Positions 1-6,954 of a stretch of DNA of 11,676 nt are shown piece after piece. The stretch comes from Enterovirga sp. GTDB taxonomy: Bacteria > Pseudomonadota > Alphaproteobacteria > Rhizobiales > Beijerinckiaceae. The number at the start of each line of letters is the position of its first letter. Position 1 is the stretch's first letter. The DNA lies in NCBI GenBank assembly GCA_028290385.1, contig JAQGJZ010000212.1, positions 1 to 11,676 of the forward strand, in the 5' to 3' direction. Both the position numbers and the translations under genes were made by a program. The notes beneath the pieces are model-generated. The model was given only the letters and a program-made list of their open reading frames with translations. It ran no database searches and was not told where the DNA came from.

Positions 1-237
1 CGCTGGATGGCACAGCCGAGCGTCCGGTCGATCACGCTCAAGAACGAGCGGAGTGTCATCACGGGCCTGTACGGGTACGCTGTCGAGGGACGCTAGCTCG
101 CGCAGGCCAACCCGCCGGTGTTCGAAATGCTCGCGACCATCATGCAGAAAGACGCGGGCCGCGAGGACAGCCGAGACGCTTTCAGGGCCGCGGAGTGGGA
201 CGCGGTCTACAAGCACGGATTACCTCAGAACCCATGA
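1..237 (+). pseudogene. Broken C-terminal remnant, probably of an enoyl-CoA hydratase/crotonase family gene
   Basis: Frame 1 is open from the window edge to a TAG at 94-96, then stays open to a TGA at 235-237. The two pieces read like one protein tail. The first has PSVR and LKNERSVITGL; the second has an acidic D..RED segment, an AF, and a W..VYK ending. That order resembles the last ~75 residues of crotonase-fold acyl-CoA hydratases and isomerases, which usually end with D..EG..AF..KR.P.W. The likeness is by eye and weak, so the family call is tentative. If correct, the premature TAG removes the C-terminal helices needed for trimer packing and the gene is inactive. No start is visible because the gene enters from the left. 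It could also be two unrelated fragments, or a sequencing error at one codon. Confidence 0.4.
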
Positions 238-661
238 GGCGAGCCGACCAGGACCGTAGCGAGTTGAGGCCAAAGAGGCCCGCTGCGGCGGATTTTTCCT
301 CACCACATCCCTGCTTTCCCGGAAAAGCTGAGCGCTTCAGCTATCGGCTTTTGCAGGTCGCATCCCGACGGACAGGCAGGCTGAAGAAAGAGAAAATGGT
401 TCTTCTATAAAAGCCTGCTTGTTAGTTTCCCGTGTTAGCTGGCCGGGCTTGCTGCCGGCCTAACCAACACTGCGGGACAGGCAAGGTTTGACACCCCTGG
501 GCTGTAGCGGGCTTGGCCCGTCCAGCGTCCGGTCATGGGGCATCGCAAGCGCCCGCCGTTTGCCACCCTTTACGTTGCAGCCTACACGAGTCCGCTCGGT
601 GCTCTGCTTTGCGTGCCCCAATTGCGTCCGCAGCTGTGATCATCGCTTTCGAAAGACCGAC
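238..661. other. Gene-free 424-base leader of the FIST gene
   Basis: No convincing gene was found between the broken fragment and the FIST start. Short open frames here have low-complexity, Ser/Arg-rich translations typical of chance frames in GC-rich DNA. Around 370-420 the stretch is more A/T-rich than its surroundings. It contains an imperfect hairpin (434-464), a TTGACA hexamer at 488-493 without a good -10 partner, and the palindrome CTTTCGAAAG at 646-655 just before the FIST start. Part of it may be decayed coding DNA. Confidence 0.5.
434..464 (+). repeat. Imperfect inverted repeat (hairpin)
   Basis: GGCCGG (441-446) and CCGGCC (455-460) flank an 8-base loop. GTTA (434-437) and TAAC (461-464) extend the stem across a 3-base bulge on the left arm. 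No T-run follows, so it is not a classical rho-independent terminator. It could still fold in RNA upstream of the FIST gene. Confidence 0.45.
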
Positions 662-1822
662 ATGGAAACAATCGTCGCCTACACCGAAGTTGAAGCGAGT
701 TCCGAAGCTGGGCGGGAACTTGGCTCTAGGGTCCTTGCTGGTCTCTGCAAGGAACCTAGCGCGGTGGTGATATTTGCTTCCCCTAAATACGACCATTCGG
801 CGCTGCTCAATGCCTTCGCCGTCGAATGCCCGTGTGAGGTGGTCGTAGGTGCTTCGTCGGCAGGCGAATTTACCCGTGAGGTTCGCGGCCAGGGCATGGC
901 ATGTGCGCTCGCTTTCTGCGCTCCCGAGATGCGGTTTTCCGCGTGCGTGGGTCGCGACCTAAGCCGCGACGTAAAAGGAGCTGCCATGCAGATTGTCGCC
1001 GGGTTCGACGGCCGATCCGACAAGAAGCACAGCTTTCGCTCGGCACTGGTCATGACCGACGCGATGGCTGGCCATGCTGACGTACTGGTCGAGGAGCTAA
1101 CGCTCGCCACTGCGGGCCAATATCAGTTCGTAGGCGGTGGAGCCGGGGACGACGCGCAATTCAGCCGAACCCCCGTATTTCTTGGCACCGAGGTGCTGAC
1201 GGATGCAGCGGTCGCTCTCGAAATCCTCTCCGACAAGCCTATCGGCATCGGTGCGAGCCATGGCTGGGAGCCCTGCTCCGAAGCCTTTCGAGTCACAGAG
1301 GCGCATGGTATGCGGGTCATCAGCCTGAACGGCTTTCCTGCCGTGGAGGCGTTCCAGGAACACGCAGAATTCACGCAACAGAAGATCGACCGAGATGCTC
1401 CCGTCCCATTCTTTCTGCACAACATCCTCGGTATCGAAGTAGGAGGCGTCTACCGGCTCCGCGTACCGCTCGCAATCAACGACGACGGCTCGGTCCTATG
1501 CGCCTCGGAAATTCCTGTCGGGAGCGTCGTCCGAATGATGCGCAGCTCTGAGGGCTCGGCGATCACCGCAGCGGAGCGGGCAAGCGATGCTGCCCTGAGG
1601 TCTCTTGGAGAGCACAAGCCCAAGGCCGCTCTGTTTTTCGACTGTGTCGCAACGCGCCTGCGCTTGGGCAACAGCTTCGAATCCGAGCTCGGAGCCGTCA
1701 TCAACAAGCTCGGAGGCATCGATCTTGCCGGCTGCAACACCCATGGTCAGATCGCCCGGGCGGAGGGCCAGTTCGAAGGCTTCCACAATTGCACGGCAGT
1801 GGTCTGCGTCTTTCCGGAGTAG
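662..1822 (+). CDS. FIST-domain signal transduction protein (FIST_N + FIST_C)
   Basis: A 386-residue cytosolic protein with no signal peptide or membrane segment. FIST_N covers about residues 33-225 and includes the glycine-rich G-G-G-A-G-D-D loop near 158-164. FIST_C covers about 226-372, with the family-like F-D-C-V-A (326-330) and A-G-C-N-T-H-G-Q-I-A-R (356-366) segments. FIST proteins are intracellular sensors encoded beside signalling genes. One member, Pseudomonas NosP, binds heme and nitric oxide and acts on an adjacent hybrid kinase. A histidine in S-H-G-W (residue 200) is a conspicuous candidate ligand here, but that role is inference. I chose ATG 662 because homology begins there; the frame runs back to a TTG at 488 but the extra 58 residues look non-coding. 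GAAAG at 651-655 is a weak ribosome-binding site. The 3' end overlaps the kinase gene, so the two probably share an mRNA and a function. Confidence 0.88.
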   Translation: METIVAYTEVEASSEAGRELGSRVLAGLCKEPSAVVIFASPKYDHSALLNAFAVECPCEVVVGASSAGEFTREVRGQGMACALAFCAPEMRFSACVGRDLSRDVKGAAMQIVAGFDGRSDKKHSFRSALVMTDAMAGHADVLVEELTLATAGQYQFVGGGAGDDAQFSRTPVFLGTEVLTDAAVALEILSDKPIGIGASHGWEPCSEAFRVTEAHGMRVISLNGFPAVEAFQEHAEFTQQKIDRDAPVPFFLHNILGIEVGGVYRLRVPLAINDDGSVLCASEIPVGSVVRMMRSSEGSAITAAERASDAALRSLGEHKPKAALFFDCVATRLRLGNSFESELGAVINKLGGIDLAGCNTHGQIARAEGQFEGFHNCTAVVCVFPE

Positions 1823-3618
1823 CGGTTCTGTCGAACGAGGCGCGCATCCTCTTTAATGCGCTGGCCGATCCCGACTGCCGGCGCGAGAACGCCGACGCGC
1901 TTGCCAGGCAGCTTGGCGCGCGGGCGCTCCTCATCCTTATCCCTGACCGTGAAGTGGGGGCCCTGCGGCCCGCGCCCGGCTTCCCACAAACGCTGCCCGG
2001 AGGACCGACCTGGCGGAGGCTGCTGGCGCGCTGCCGAGAAGCTTCGGAATTCACGACGGAGCTCGCATATCCGGACGCGGATACGGTTGAGACAGCGCAG
2101 GTCCTCCTTTGGCCAGATCGCACGGCCCTGATCTTCATTGGTGGCAGACGCACGATAAGCAGGTCGGAACTCGAAGACGTGGTCCCACTCGTCTCGGCGC
2201 TGCTGCGGTCCGAGAGCGCTGGCTTCGAGGCCGCTGGGCACGCCCGGGCCGCCCAGGAGGCCTCTCGTCGTGCGCGGGAATTGGCAACAGCGCTAGACGG
2301 TGCACGGGGAGAGATCGCCGCTAAGGCCGGCCAATTACAACGAGCTCTGTCGGAGGCGGCCCGTCTTAATGTCGAGCTGCGGCTGCTCAACGAAACACTC
2401 GAAGAACGCATTCTGGATCGGACTCGGGAGCTCCAGATCGAAGTGGAGGAGCGCCGCAAGGCGGAAGCTGCACTCGCGCAAGCTCAGAAAATGGAGGCGG
2501 TCGGACAGCTCACCGGCGGAATCGCCCACGATTTCAACAACCTCCTTCAGGTCGTCGTAGGCAACTTGGATGTCCTGCAAAGGAACCTGCCCGAGGAGGC
2601 TGGCCGGCTGCGTCGCTCGGCGGACAGTGCCATGAAAGGTGCCCGCAGGGCCGCAACGCTGACGCAGCGCCTTCTGGCGTTCTCGCGCCGGCAGCCGCTA
2701 GATCCCAAGCCTATCGACGTGAACGCACTTGTTTCGGGCATGTCGGATCTCTTGCACCGCTCACTCGGGGAGACCGTTGCCGTTGAGACCGTCGTGGCCG
2801 GAGGGCTGTGGCGCGTCGAGGCGGATGCGAACCAGTTGGAGAACGCGATCCTAAACCTCGCCGTGAATGCACGGGACGCCATGCCGGAAGGCGGTAAGCT
2901 CACGATCGAAACTGCCAATACCATGCTGGATGAGGCATACGCGAGGGCACACGCCGAGGTGCGTCCTGGTCAGTACGTCGTGCTCTCAGTGTCGGACACA
3001 GGTGTTGGGATGGACCGGGAGACGGCGGCGCGCGTCTTCGAGCCCTTCTTCACGACCAAGGAGGTCGGGAAGGGCACCGGCCTTGGGCTCAGCATGGTCT
3101 ACGGCTTCGCGAAGCAGTCCGGAGGCCATGTCAAGATCTATTCCGAGCCGCTCGTCGGCACGACGGTCAGGATCTACCTACCCCGCCTGATTGGGGGCAC
3201 GCATGAGGAGGACGTTCCCGAGCTGAACATCAGTCCGGAGGGGGGCGGAAAGGAGACCATCCTGGTGGTCGAGGACGACGAAGACGTTCGGGCCTACTCG
3301 GCCGAGACATTGCGGGAACTCGGGTATCAGGTCATCGAGGCTCAGGATGGTCCCTCAGCGCTCCGGATCTTGGAGAGGCAGGCCACGATAGACTTGCTGT
3401 TCACCGATGTCGTGCTGCCGAACGGCCTCGATGGCGAGCGCCTCGCCTATAATGCGCGGGCGCTCCGGCCAGGGATCAAGGTCCTGTTCACGACGGGCTA
3501 TTCGCGCAACGCGATCGTCCACCAGGGGCGTCTGGATGCCGGCGTTCAGCTGATCGCAAAACCGTATTCGTATGTCGACTTGGCAGCGAAAGTCAGGGAC
3601 GTGCTGGACGGGCTCTGA
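1789..3618 (+). CDS. Soluble hybrid histidine kinase with C-terminal receiver domain
   Basis: 609 residues if started at TTG 1789. Order: a GAF-like N-terminal region of unclear family (about 14-140); a long charged helical/coiled-coil linker (about 145-245); a HisKA domain with phospho-acceptor His247 in G-G-I-A-H-D-F-N-N; and an HATPase domain. The HATPase has N-box N352/N356/N360, D403 in D-T-G-V-G-M, an F-box F-E-P-F-F-T-T-K, and G-T-G-L-G-L. A receiver domain (about 490-605) follows, with acidic pocket E495-D497, phospho-acceptor D540, T568/T569 and K591. All catalytic residues are present, so it should autophosphorylate and pass phosphate to its own receiver. There is no transmembrane segment, so the input must be cytosolic; the overlapping FIST gene is the obvious partner. 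No DNA-binding output domain is present, so a histidine phosphotransferase or other regulator elsewhere is expected. The start is uncertain: TTG 1789 overlaps the FIST gene by 34 bases, while CTG 1828 has GGAG 8 bases upstream. Confidence 0.93.
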   Translation: MHGSGLRLSGVAVLSNEARILFNALADPDCRRENADALARQLGARALLILIPDREVGALRPAPGFPQTLPGGPTWRRLLARCREASEFTTELAYPDADTVETAQVLLWPDRTALIFIGGRRTISRSELEDVVPLVSALLRSESAGFEAAGHARAAQEASRRARELATALDGARGEIAAKAGQLQRALSEAARLNVELRLLNETLEERILDRTRELQIEVEERRKAEAALAQAQKMEAVGQLTGGIAHDFNNLLQVVVGNLDVLQRNLPEEAGRLRRSADSAMKGARRAATLTQRLLAFSRRQPLDPKPIDVNALVSGMSDLLHRSLGETVAVETVVAGGLWRVEADANQLENAILNLAVNARDAMPEGGKLTIETANTMLDEAYARAHAEVRPGQYVVLSVSDTGVGMDRETAARVFEPFFTTKEVGKGTGLGLSMVYGFAKQSGGHVKIYSEPLVGTTVRIYLPRLIGGTHEEDVPELNISPEGGGKETILVVEDDEDVRAYSAETLRELGYQVIEAQDGPSALRILERQATIDLLFTDVVLPNGLDGERLAYNARALRPGIKVLFTTGYSRNAIVHQGRLDAGVQLIAKPYSYVDLAAKVRDVLDGL

Positions 3619-3740
3619 GACGCAGGGCCGGGCTCGCGGGGCCTCCGAAGCGGCCAGGGCGGCTCCCGTGCAAACTGAAAAATAGCCGGTCTCGGGGGGG
3701 TGAACACGAGGATTGACGCGGCGGTGGCGGGTCGAGACTG

Positions 3741-3902
3741 ATGAAGCGTCAGGCGCAGCTAGTAGGCCTAGCCCACGCGCGTGGGACGTTCCTGCGAGCT
3801 TGCCAGCTTCTGCTCGGACACACGAAGCTAGAATGCACTGTCCGGTACCTCGGGATCGAGGTCGCTGACGCCCTTGTCCTTTCTGAGCAGACCGACCTCT
3901 GA
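3741..3902 (+). pseudogene. C-terminal stub of a tyrosine-type recombinase/integrase
   Basis: The frame ending in TGA at 3900-3902 encodes L-R-A-C-Q-L-L-L-G-H-T-K-L-E-C-T-V-R-Y-L-G followed by IEVADAL. This is the signature C-terminus of phage-type integrases: the L-G-H box, then the catalytic tyrosine (codon 3846-3848) in the T-V-R-Y-L-G context common in alphaproteobacterial integrases of this type. Everything upstream is missing. No HxLR box, DNA-binding core or N-terminal SAM-like domain is readable in any frame; before about 3783 the translation stops resembling the family. An ATG at 3741 opens the frame but gives only 53 residues, so it cannot be an active recombinase. It marks past integration or element decay between the kinase and the catabolic cluster. 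Confidence 0.75.
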
Positions 3903-3908
3903 AGCAGC

Positions 3909-3931
3909 CACGGCGGCTCCTGGCCGCCGTG
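3909..3931 (+). terminator. Perfect 9-bp stem-loop after the recombinase stub
   Basis: CACGGCGGC (3909-3917) and GCCGCCGTG (3923-3931) pair perfectly around the 5-base loop TCCTG. It starts 7 bases after the stub's stop codon, where a terminator would sit. No T-run follows on either strand, so termination is uncertain and it may instead be part of a repeat element. Confidence 0.45.
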
Positions 3932-3990
3932 ACCCGAGCGACCGCTCAGGGTGGAGAGCAGGCGTAAACGAAGCCTGAATGCGCACGTCC

Positions 3991-4037
3991 GCTTCCGGGC
4001 AAGCAGCCGATGTCCGGTGATGGCGCGGCCCGGAAGC
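3991..4037. repeat. Perfect 10-bp inverted repeat with 27-base spacer
   Basis: GCTTCCGGGC (3991-4000) is matched exactly by its reverse complement GCCCGGAAGC (4028-4037). It lies in the gene-free junction, 90 bases past the recombinase stub. It could be a dispersed intergenic repeat, the arms of a small element, or a recombination site remnant. Only a copy search in the genome could tell. Confidence 0.5.
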
Positions 4038-4065
4038 AATCGCTCGTACCAAGACGGGCGGTCGA

Positions 4066-4086
4066 CAAAACCCGCTCGAGTGCGGC
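4066..4086 (-). terminator. Weak candidate terminator of the ABC/cupin operon
   Basis: Read on the minus strand, CCGC (4085-4082) and GCGG (4075-4072) form a short stem around ACTCGA, followed by GTTTTG (4071-4066). It begins 18 bases past the permease stop, the right place to end the five-gene operon. The stem is only 4 bp and the T-run 4 bases, so the call is tentative. Confidence 0.35.
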
Positions 4087-4103
4087 TTAGTGGACCCGAT
4101 CAG

Positions 4104-4967
4104 CTACTCCGGATCGCGTGTGTCCAGCGCGTCGTTGCTGGGCGCCCAGAAGAGTACGCGCTGCCGCGCGAATGCCACGGCGCGCTGGAGCGCTATGCCC
4201 ATCACGGCCAGGATCACGAGCGCTGCAAGGGAGCCCGCGATATCCATCGCGGCGTTGCGGTTCAGGATGAGGACGCCGAGGCCTGAATTGCCGCCGACGA
4301 ACTCGCCCACGACGGCGCCCAGGATCGAATACACGGCCGCCATTTCGAGCCCCGCGAAGATGAACGGCAAGGCGCTCGGGAACTTGACCATCCAGAACGT
4401 GGTCCAGGCCTTCGCCTTGAGGCTGGTCATGAGCTCCAGGCGGTCGCGCTCGACCGCCGAGAAGCCGGCCGCGGTGTTGATCAGCAGCGGGAAGAAGGTC
4501 AGCAGCACGCCGAGCAGGATCTTGGATTCGATCCCGAACCCGAACCAAACGACGAAGAGCGGCGCCAGTGCCACCTTAGGCACGCTCTGCAGGCCCACGA
4601 TATACGGCAGCGCGAGGCGCCGGACGCTCCTGAACTCGACGATCAGGGCGCCGGCCAGGGTCCCGAAGGCACTGCCCAGGACGAAGGAGGCGACCGCCTC
4701 GATCAGCGTCGTGCCGATGTTCACATAATATTGCGACGGCGACAGGATCGGGGGTGCGAAGCCGCGCACCAGGGCCAAGAAGATCTGCGACGGGCGGGGC
4801 AGGACGTAGTCCGGCACACCGAAGAGCCAGAGGCCCGCCTCCAGGGCGGCCACGAGGAGCACGAACGAGATCAGGCCGAGCGAGCGGTCGAGCAGCCGGC
4901 GCAGCGACAAGCCCGCCCGGGGCTCCGGTCGGGCGACCGCCGCGCGCGCGGCGCTTTCAATCGACAT
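4104..4967 (-). CDS. ABC transporter permease, nitrate/sulfonate/taurine-type
   Basis: 287 residues, the normal size for SsuC/TauC-like permeases (BPD_transp_1 family). A charged N-terminus is followed by about six hydrophobic segments, near residues 30-50, 84-110, 120-142, 147-168, 200-224 and 243-265. The cytoplasmic coupling loop that contacts the ATPase is at about 178-205 (L-E-L-M-T-S-L-K-A-K-A-W...F-P-S-A-L-P). It aligns with the family consensus EAA..LGAS..W......LP.ALP, but the usual glycine is Lys184. ATG 4967 overlaps the end of the ATPase gene by 11 bases, so translation is probably coupled. It forms the membrane channel, presumably as a homodimer, for the ligand delivered by the upstream binding protein. 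The substrate cannot be read from the permease. Confidence 0.92.
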   Translation of the reverse strand: MSIESAARAAVARPEPRAGLSLRRLLDRSLGLISFVLLVAALEAGLWLFGVPDYVLPRPSQIFLALVRGFAPPILSPSQYYVNIGTTLIEAVASFVLGSAFGTLAGALIVEFRSVRRLALPYIVGLQSVPKVALAPLFVVWFGFGIESKILLGVLLTFFPLLINTAAGFSAVERDRLELMTSLKAKAWTTFWMVKFPSALPFIFAGLEMAAVYSILGAVVGEFVGGNSGLGVLILNRNAAMDIAGSLAALVILAVMGIALQRAVAFARQRVLFWAPSNDALDTRDPE

Positions 4968-5787
4968 GCGGACGGTCCTGCGCGCCGATCCCGAACAGCC
5001 GACGGATGTGGCGCACCGCCTCGGCGAAGACCGGCTCCGACATCGTGTCGAGATCGCGGGGACGGGGAAGATCGATCCGGATCTCTTCGATGATCCGGCC
5101 CGGCCGGGGACTCATGACGAGGACGCGATCGGCCAGGAAGACGGCTTCCGGGATCGAGTGGGTGATCAGGAAGATGGTCTTCCCGCTCTCGCGCCAGATC
5201 CGCTGCAGCTCGAGGTTCATCGTGTCCCGCGTCATCGCATCGAGGGCGCCGAAAGGCTCGTCCATGAGGAGGATCGAGGGATCGTGCAGGAGCGCGCGCG
5301 TGATCGAGCAGCGCTGCTGCATGCCGCCGCTCAGCTCGCTCGGGTAGGACGCGGCGAACTGCTCCAGTCCCACCATGCGGAGAAGCTCGTGGGCCCGGGC
5401 CTGGGACGCCGCCCGATCGAGCCCGAGAACCTGGGCCGGCAGGAGCGTGTTCTGGAGAACGGTCCGCCAGGGCAGGAGGACGGGCGCCTGGAAGACCAAC
5501 CCGAGCCGGTTGTCTGCGTCGCGGGGCGCCTTGCCCCGCACCAGCACCGTCCCGACGGAATGCGGAACGATGCCGGCGAGGATCTTGAGAAGCGTGGACT
5601 TGCCGCAGCCTGACGGGCCCACGATGCAGATGAACTCGCCATCCGCCACCGTGAAGTCGATCTCCTCAAGCGCCCGGACCGTGCCCTCGCGCTGCGAACG
5701 ATATGTTTTGACGAGCCCCTGGACCTGGATGGCGGGGGCGCCCGGGGGCTGCGCGTCCACGCGGGTAGGCTTCGGGGCCGCGATCAC
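4957..5787 (-). CDS. ABC transporter ATP-binding protein, nitrate/sulfonate/taurine-type
   Basis: 276 residues with every ABC ATPase motif intact: Walker A G-P-S-G-C-G-K-S-T (57-65), Q-loop Gln100, signature L-S-G-G-M-Q-Q-R (152-159), Walker B I-L-L-M-D-E (172-177), D-loop A-L-D (181-183) and switch His210 in L-I-T-H-S. The layout matches SsuB/TauB/NrtD-type importer ATPases. It hydrolyses ATP on the cytoplasmic face to drive import through the adjacent permease. The start is GTG 5787, which shares GTGA with the TGA stop of the binding-protein gene. No good ribosome-binding site precedes it, so translation is likely coupled. The first ~18 residues are a Pro/Ala-rich extension before the ATPase fold. 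Confidence 0.95.
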   Translation of the reverse strand: MIAAPKPTRVDAQPPGAPAIQVQGLVKTYRSQREGTVRALEEIDFTVADGEFICIVGPSGCGKSTLLKILAGIVPHSVGTVLVRGKAPRDADNRLGLVFQAPVLLPWRTVLQNTLLPAQVLGLDRAASQARAHELLRMVGLEQFAASYPSELSGGMQQRCSITRALLHDPSILLMDEPFGALDAMTRDTMNLELQRIWRESGKTIFLITHSIPEAVFLADRVLVMSPRPGRIIEEIRIDLPRPRDLDTMSEPVFAEAVRHIRRLFGIGAQDRPHVD

Positions 5788-6932
5788 AGCTGCGGCGGCG
5801 CGAGTGTGGCGAGCCAGGCGCTCACCGCGGCATTGTCCTTCGGCGGGTTCAGACCACGTGCCCAGGCCCGGAGCTTAGCCTCGTCGAAGGCGTTGATCGT
5901 ATCGATCAGCTCGTCCGTGTAGAAGACCGACGGATCGGCCTTCCCCTGGAGGCCAAGCATGTCGATGTAGCTGGCCCAGTTTTCCTTGGAGAACTCGCAC
6001 CAGCGATGGTTCGTGCCGATGTCGCGTTCGATCACAGGCGCCCGGATCTTGATGATCTCGACCGCATCCGCGACCGCCTTGTCGAACGGAACGCCCGTCG
6101 GGATCGATTGTGGGTACATGCTGAAGCTGATGCGGACTGCGGCTTCCGGGTTCTCGAGCATCACGATGATCGCCTTGATCATGCCCTGCAGCATCGCGGC
6201 GGTTTCCGCCTTGTGGCCCTCGAACCAGGGCTTGGCGAAGGCGAACACGTAGGCGACGGCCGCGTCCTTGACCTGCGGCGGCTGCGGCAGGCTGCGGACA
6301 TTCACGCCGATCGAGATGAAGCGCGCGACGTCGACATCCGCGTTGGCGACAGCGTCGATGCGGCCGCTGGTCAGGGCCGTCGCGGCCTGCTGGTTGTCGC
6401 CGACCGCGAGGAGTTGGATCGCGTTCGGATCGATGCCGATGCTCCGGGCGGCGAATTTGACGTACTGGACGACCCCGGCCGACAGGCTCGGCACGCCGAC
6501 GCGCTTGCCTGCGAGATCCGCGATGCTCTGGATCGAGCTCCCCGGCAGCACGCTGATCCGGTGGATCATGCCGCGCAGATACACGCATGGGATGACGGCG
6601 GGCAGGGTTCGGCCCTCGGCCTGGGCGTTCAGGAGTACATCCTGCACGCCCGTGCTCATGGTCACCTTGCCGGAGAGCATCAGTTGTAGGTTCTCGGGCG
6701 CGCCCTGGGTGCCGAAGGCCTCCGGGGCCAGGGTCGGCCCGTAGAGGCCTAGCGGAATGCCGATCCACATGTTGGAGAAGCCGGCATTGAAGCTGCGGGA
6801 CGCGATGCCGATGACCACCTTCGTCGGATCGGCGGCATGCGCCTGCGGGGCGGCTCCGGCCAGGGCAGCCGCGACGGCCAGCGCGCTCGTCGCGTGGCCT
6901 ATCCTTCCCGATCTCGCGCCTCGTTCGCTCAT
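5784..6932 (-). CDS. Periplasmic ABC substrate-binding protein, NMT1/SsuA-like
   Basis: 382 residues. An N-terminal signal peptide (basic start, Ala-rich core about 14-28) has a likely cleavage site after A-H-A (residue 33). The mature part reads like NMT1/TauA/SsuA-type two-lobed binding proteins, with an early ligand-lobe segment, L-A-G-K-R-V-G-V-P near residue 144-152, and G-R-I-D-A-V-A near 193-199. These proteins bind sulfonates, nitrate, pyrimidine precursors, aromatic acids and others, so the family does not define the ligand. ATG 6932 has GGGGAGA about 8 bases upstream and follows the FAH gene by 22 bases. It is first of three transporter genes in tight linkage with the ATPase and permease. 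Being co-transcribed with two enzyme genes suggests it captures a catabolic substrate rather than a general nutrient. Confidence 0.9.
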   Translation of the reverse strand: MSERGARSGRIGHATSALAVAAALAGAAPQAHAADPTKVVIGIASRSFNAGFSNMWIGIPLGLYGPTLAPEAFGTQGAPENLQLMLSGKVTMSTGVQDVLLNAQAEGRTLPAVIPCVYLRGMIHRISVLPGSSIQSIADLAGKRVGVPSLSAGVVQYVKFAARSIGIDPNAIQLLAVGDNQQAATALTSGRIDAVANADVDVARFISIGVNVRSLPQPPQVKDAAVAYVFAFAKPWFEGHKAETAAMLQGMIKAIIVMLENPEAAVRISFSMYPQSIPTGVPFDKAVADAVEIIKIRAPVIERDIGTNHRWCEFSKENWASYIDMLGLQGKADPSVFYTDELIDTINAFDEAKLRAWARGLNPPKDNAAVSAWLATLAPPQL

Positions 6933-6954
6933 TCGCTGTCTCCCCGAGGCTCGT

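Larger units (their letters stand above)
3619..4103. other. 485-base gene-poor junction with recombinase stub and inverted repeats
   Basis: This gap separates the plus-strand signalling unit from the converging minus-strand ABC operon. Its recognisable contents are a tyrosine-recombinase C-terminal stub, a perfect 9-bp stem-loop (3909-3931), a small GAGCG/CGCTC repeat (3936-3947), a perfect 10-bp inverted repeat (3991-4037) and a weak terminator (4066-4086). Around 3668-3715 there is an A-rich patch and a run of seven G (3694-3700) unlike the flanking DNA. No tRNA gene or intact attachment site was seen. Confidence 0.6.

Noticed and set aside
488..517. Full sigma-70-type promoter for the FIST gene
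   Set aside because: TTGACA is present at 488-493, but no acceptable -10 hexamer occurs at 16-18 bases, and the FIST start is 170 bases away.
488..661. TTG-started N-terminal extension of the FIST gene
   Set aside because: The 58 extra residues are Cys/Arg/Ser-rich and unlike FIST proteins; family-like sequence begins at ATG 662.
1701..2459. 252-codon minus-strand frame opposite the kinase N-terminus
   Set aside because: Ser/Arg low-complexity translation, no recognisable motif, and it overlaps two well-supported plus-strand genes.
4090..4728. 212-codon plus-strand frame opposite the permease
   Set aside because: The opposite strand carries an unmistakable permease coupled to its ATPase; this frame is Ser/Thr/Arg-rich with no family features.
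6006..6689. 227-codon plus-strand frame opposite the first binding protein
   Set aside because: Asp/Arg/His-rich repeat-like translation typical of an antisense shadow; no start context or domain.
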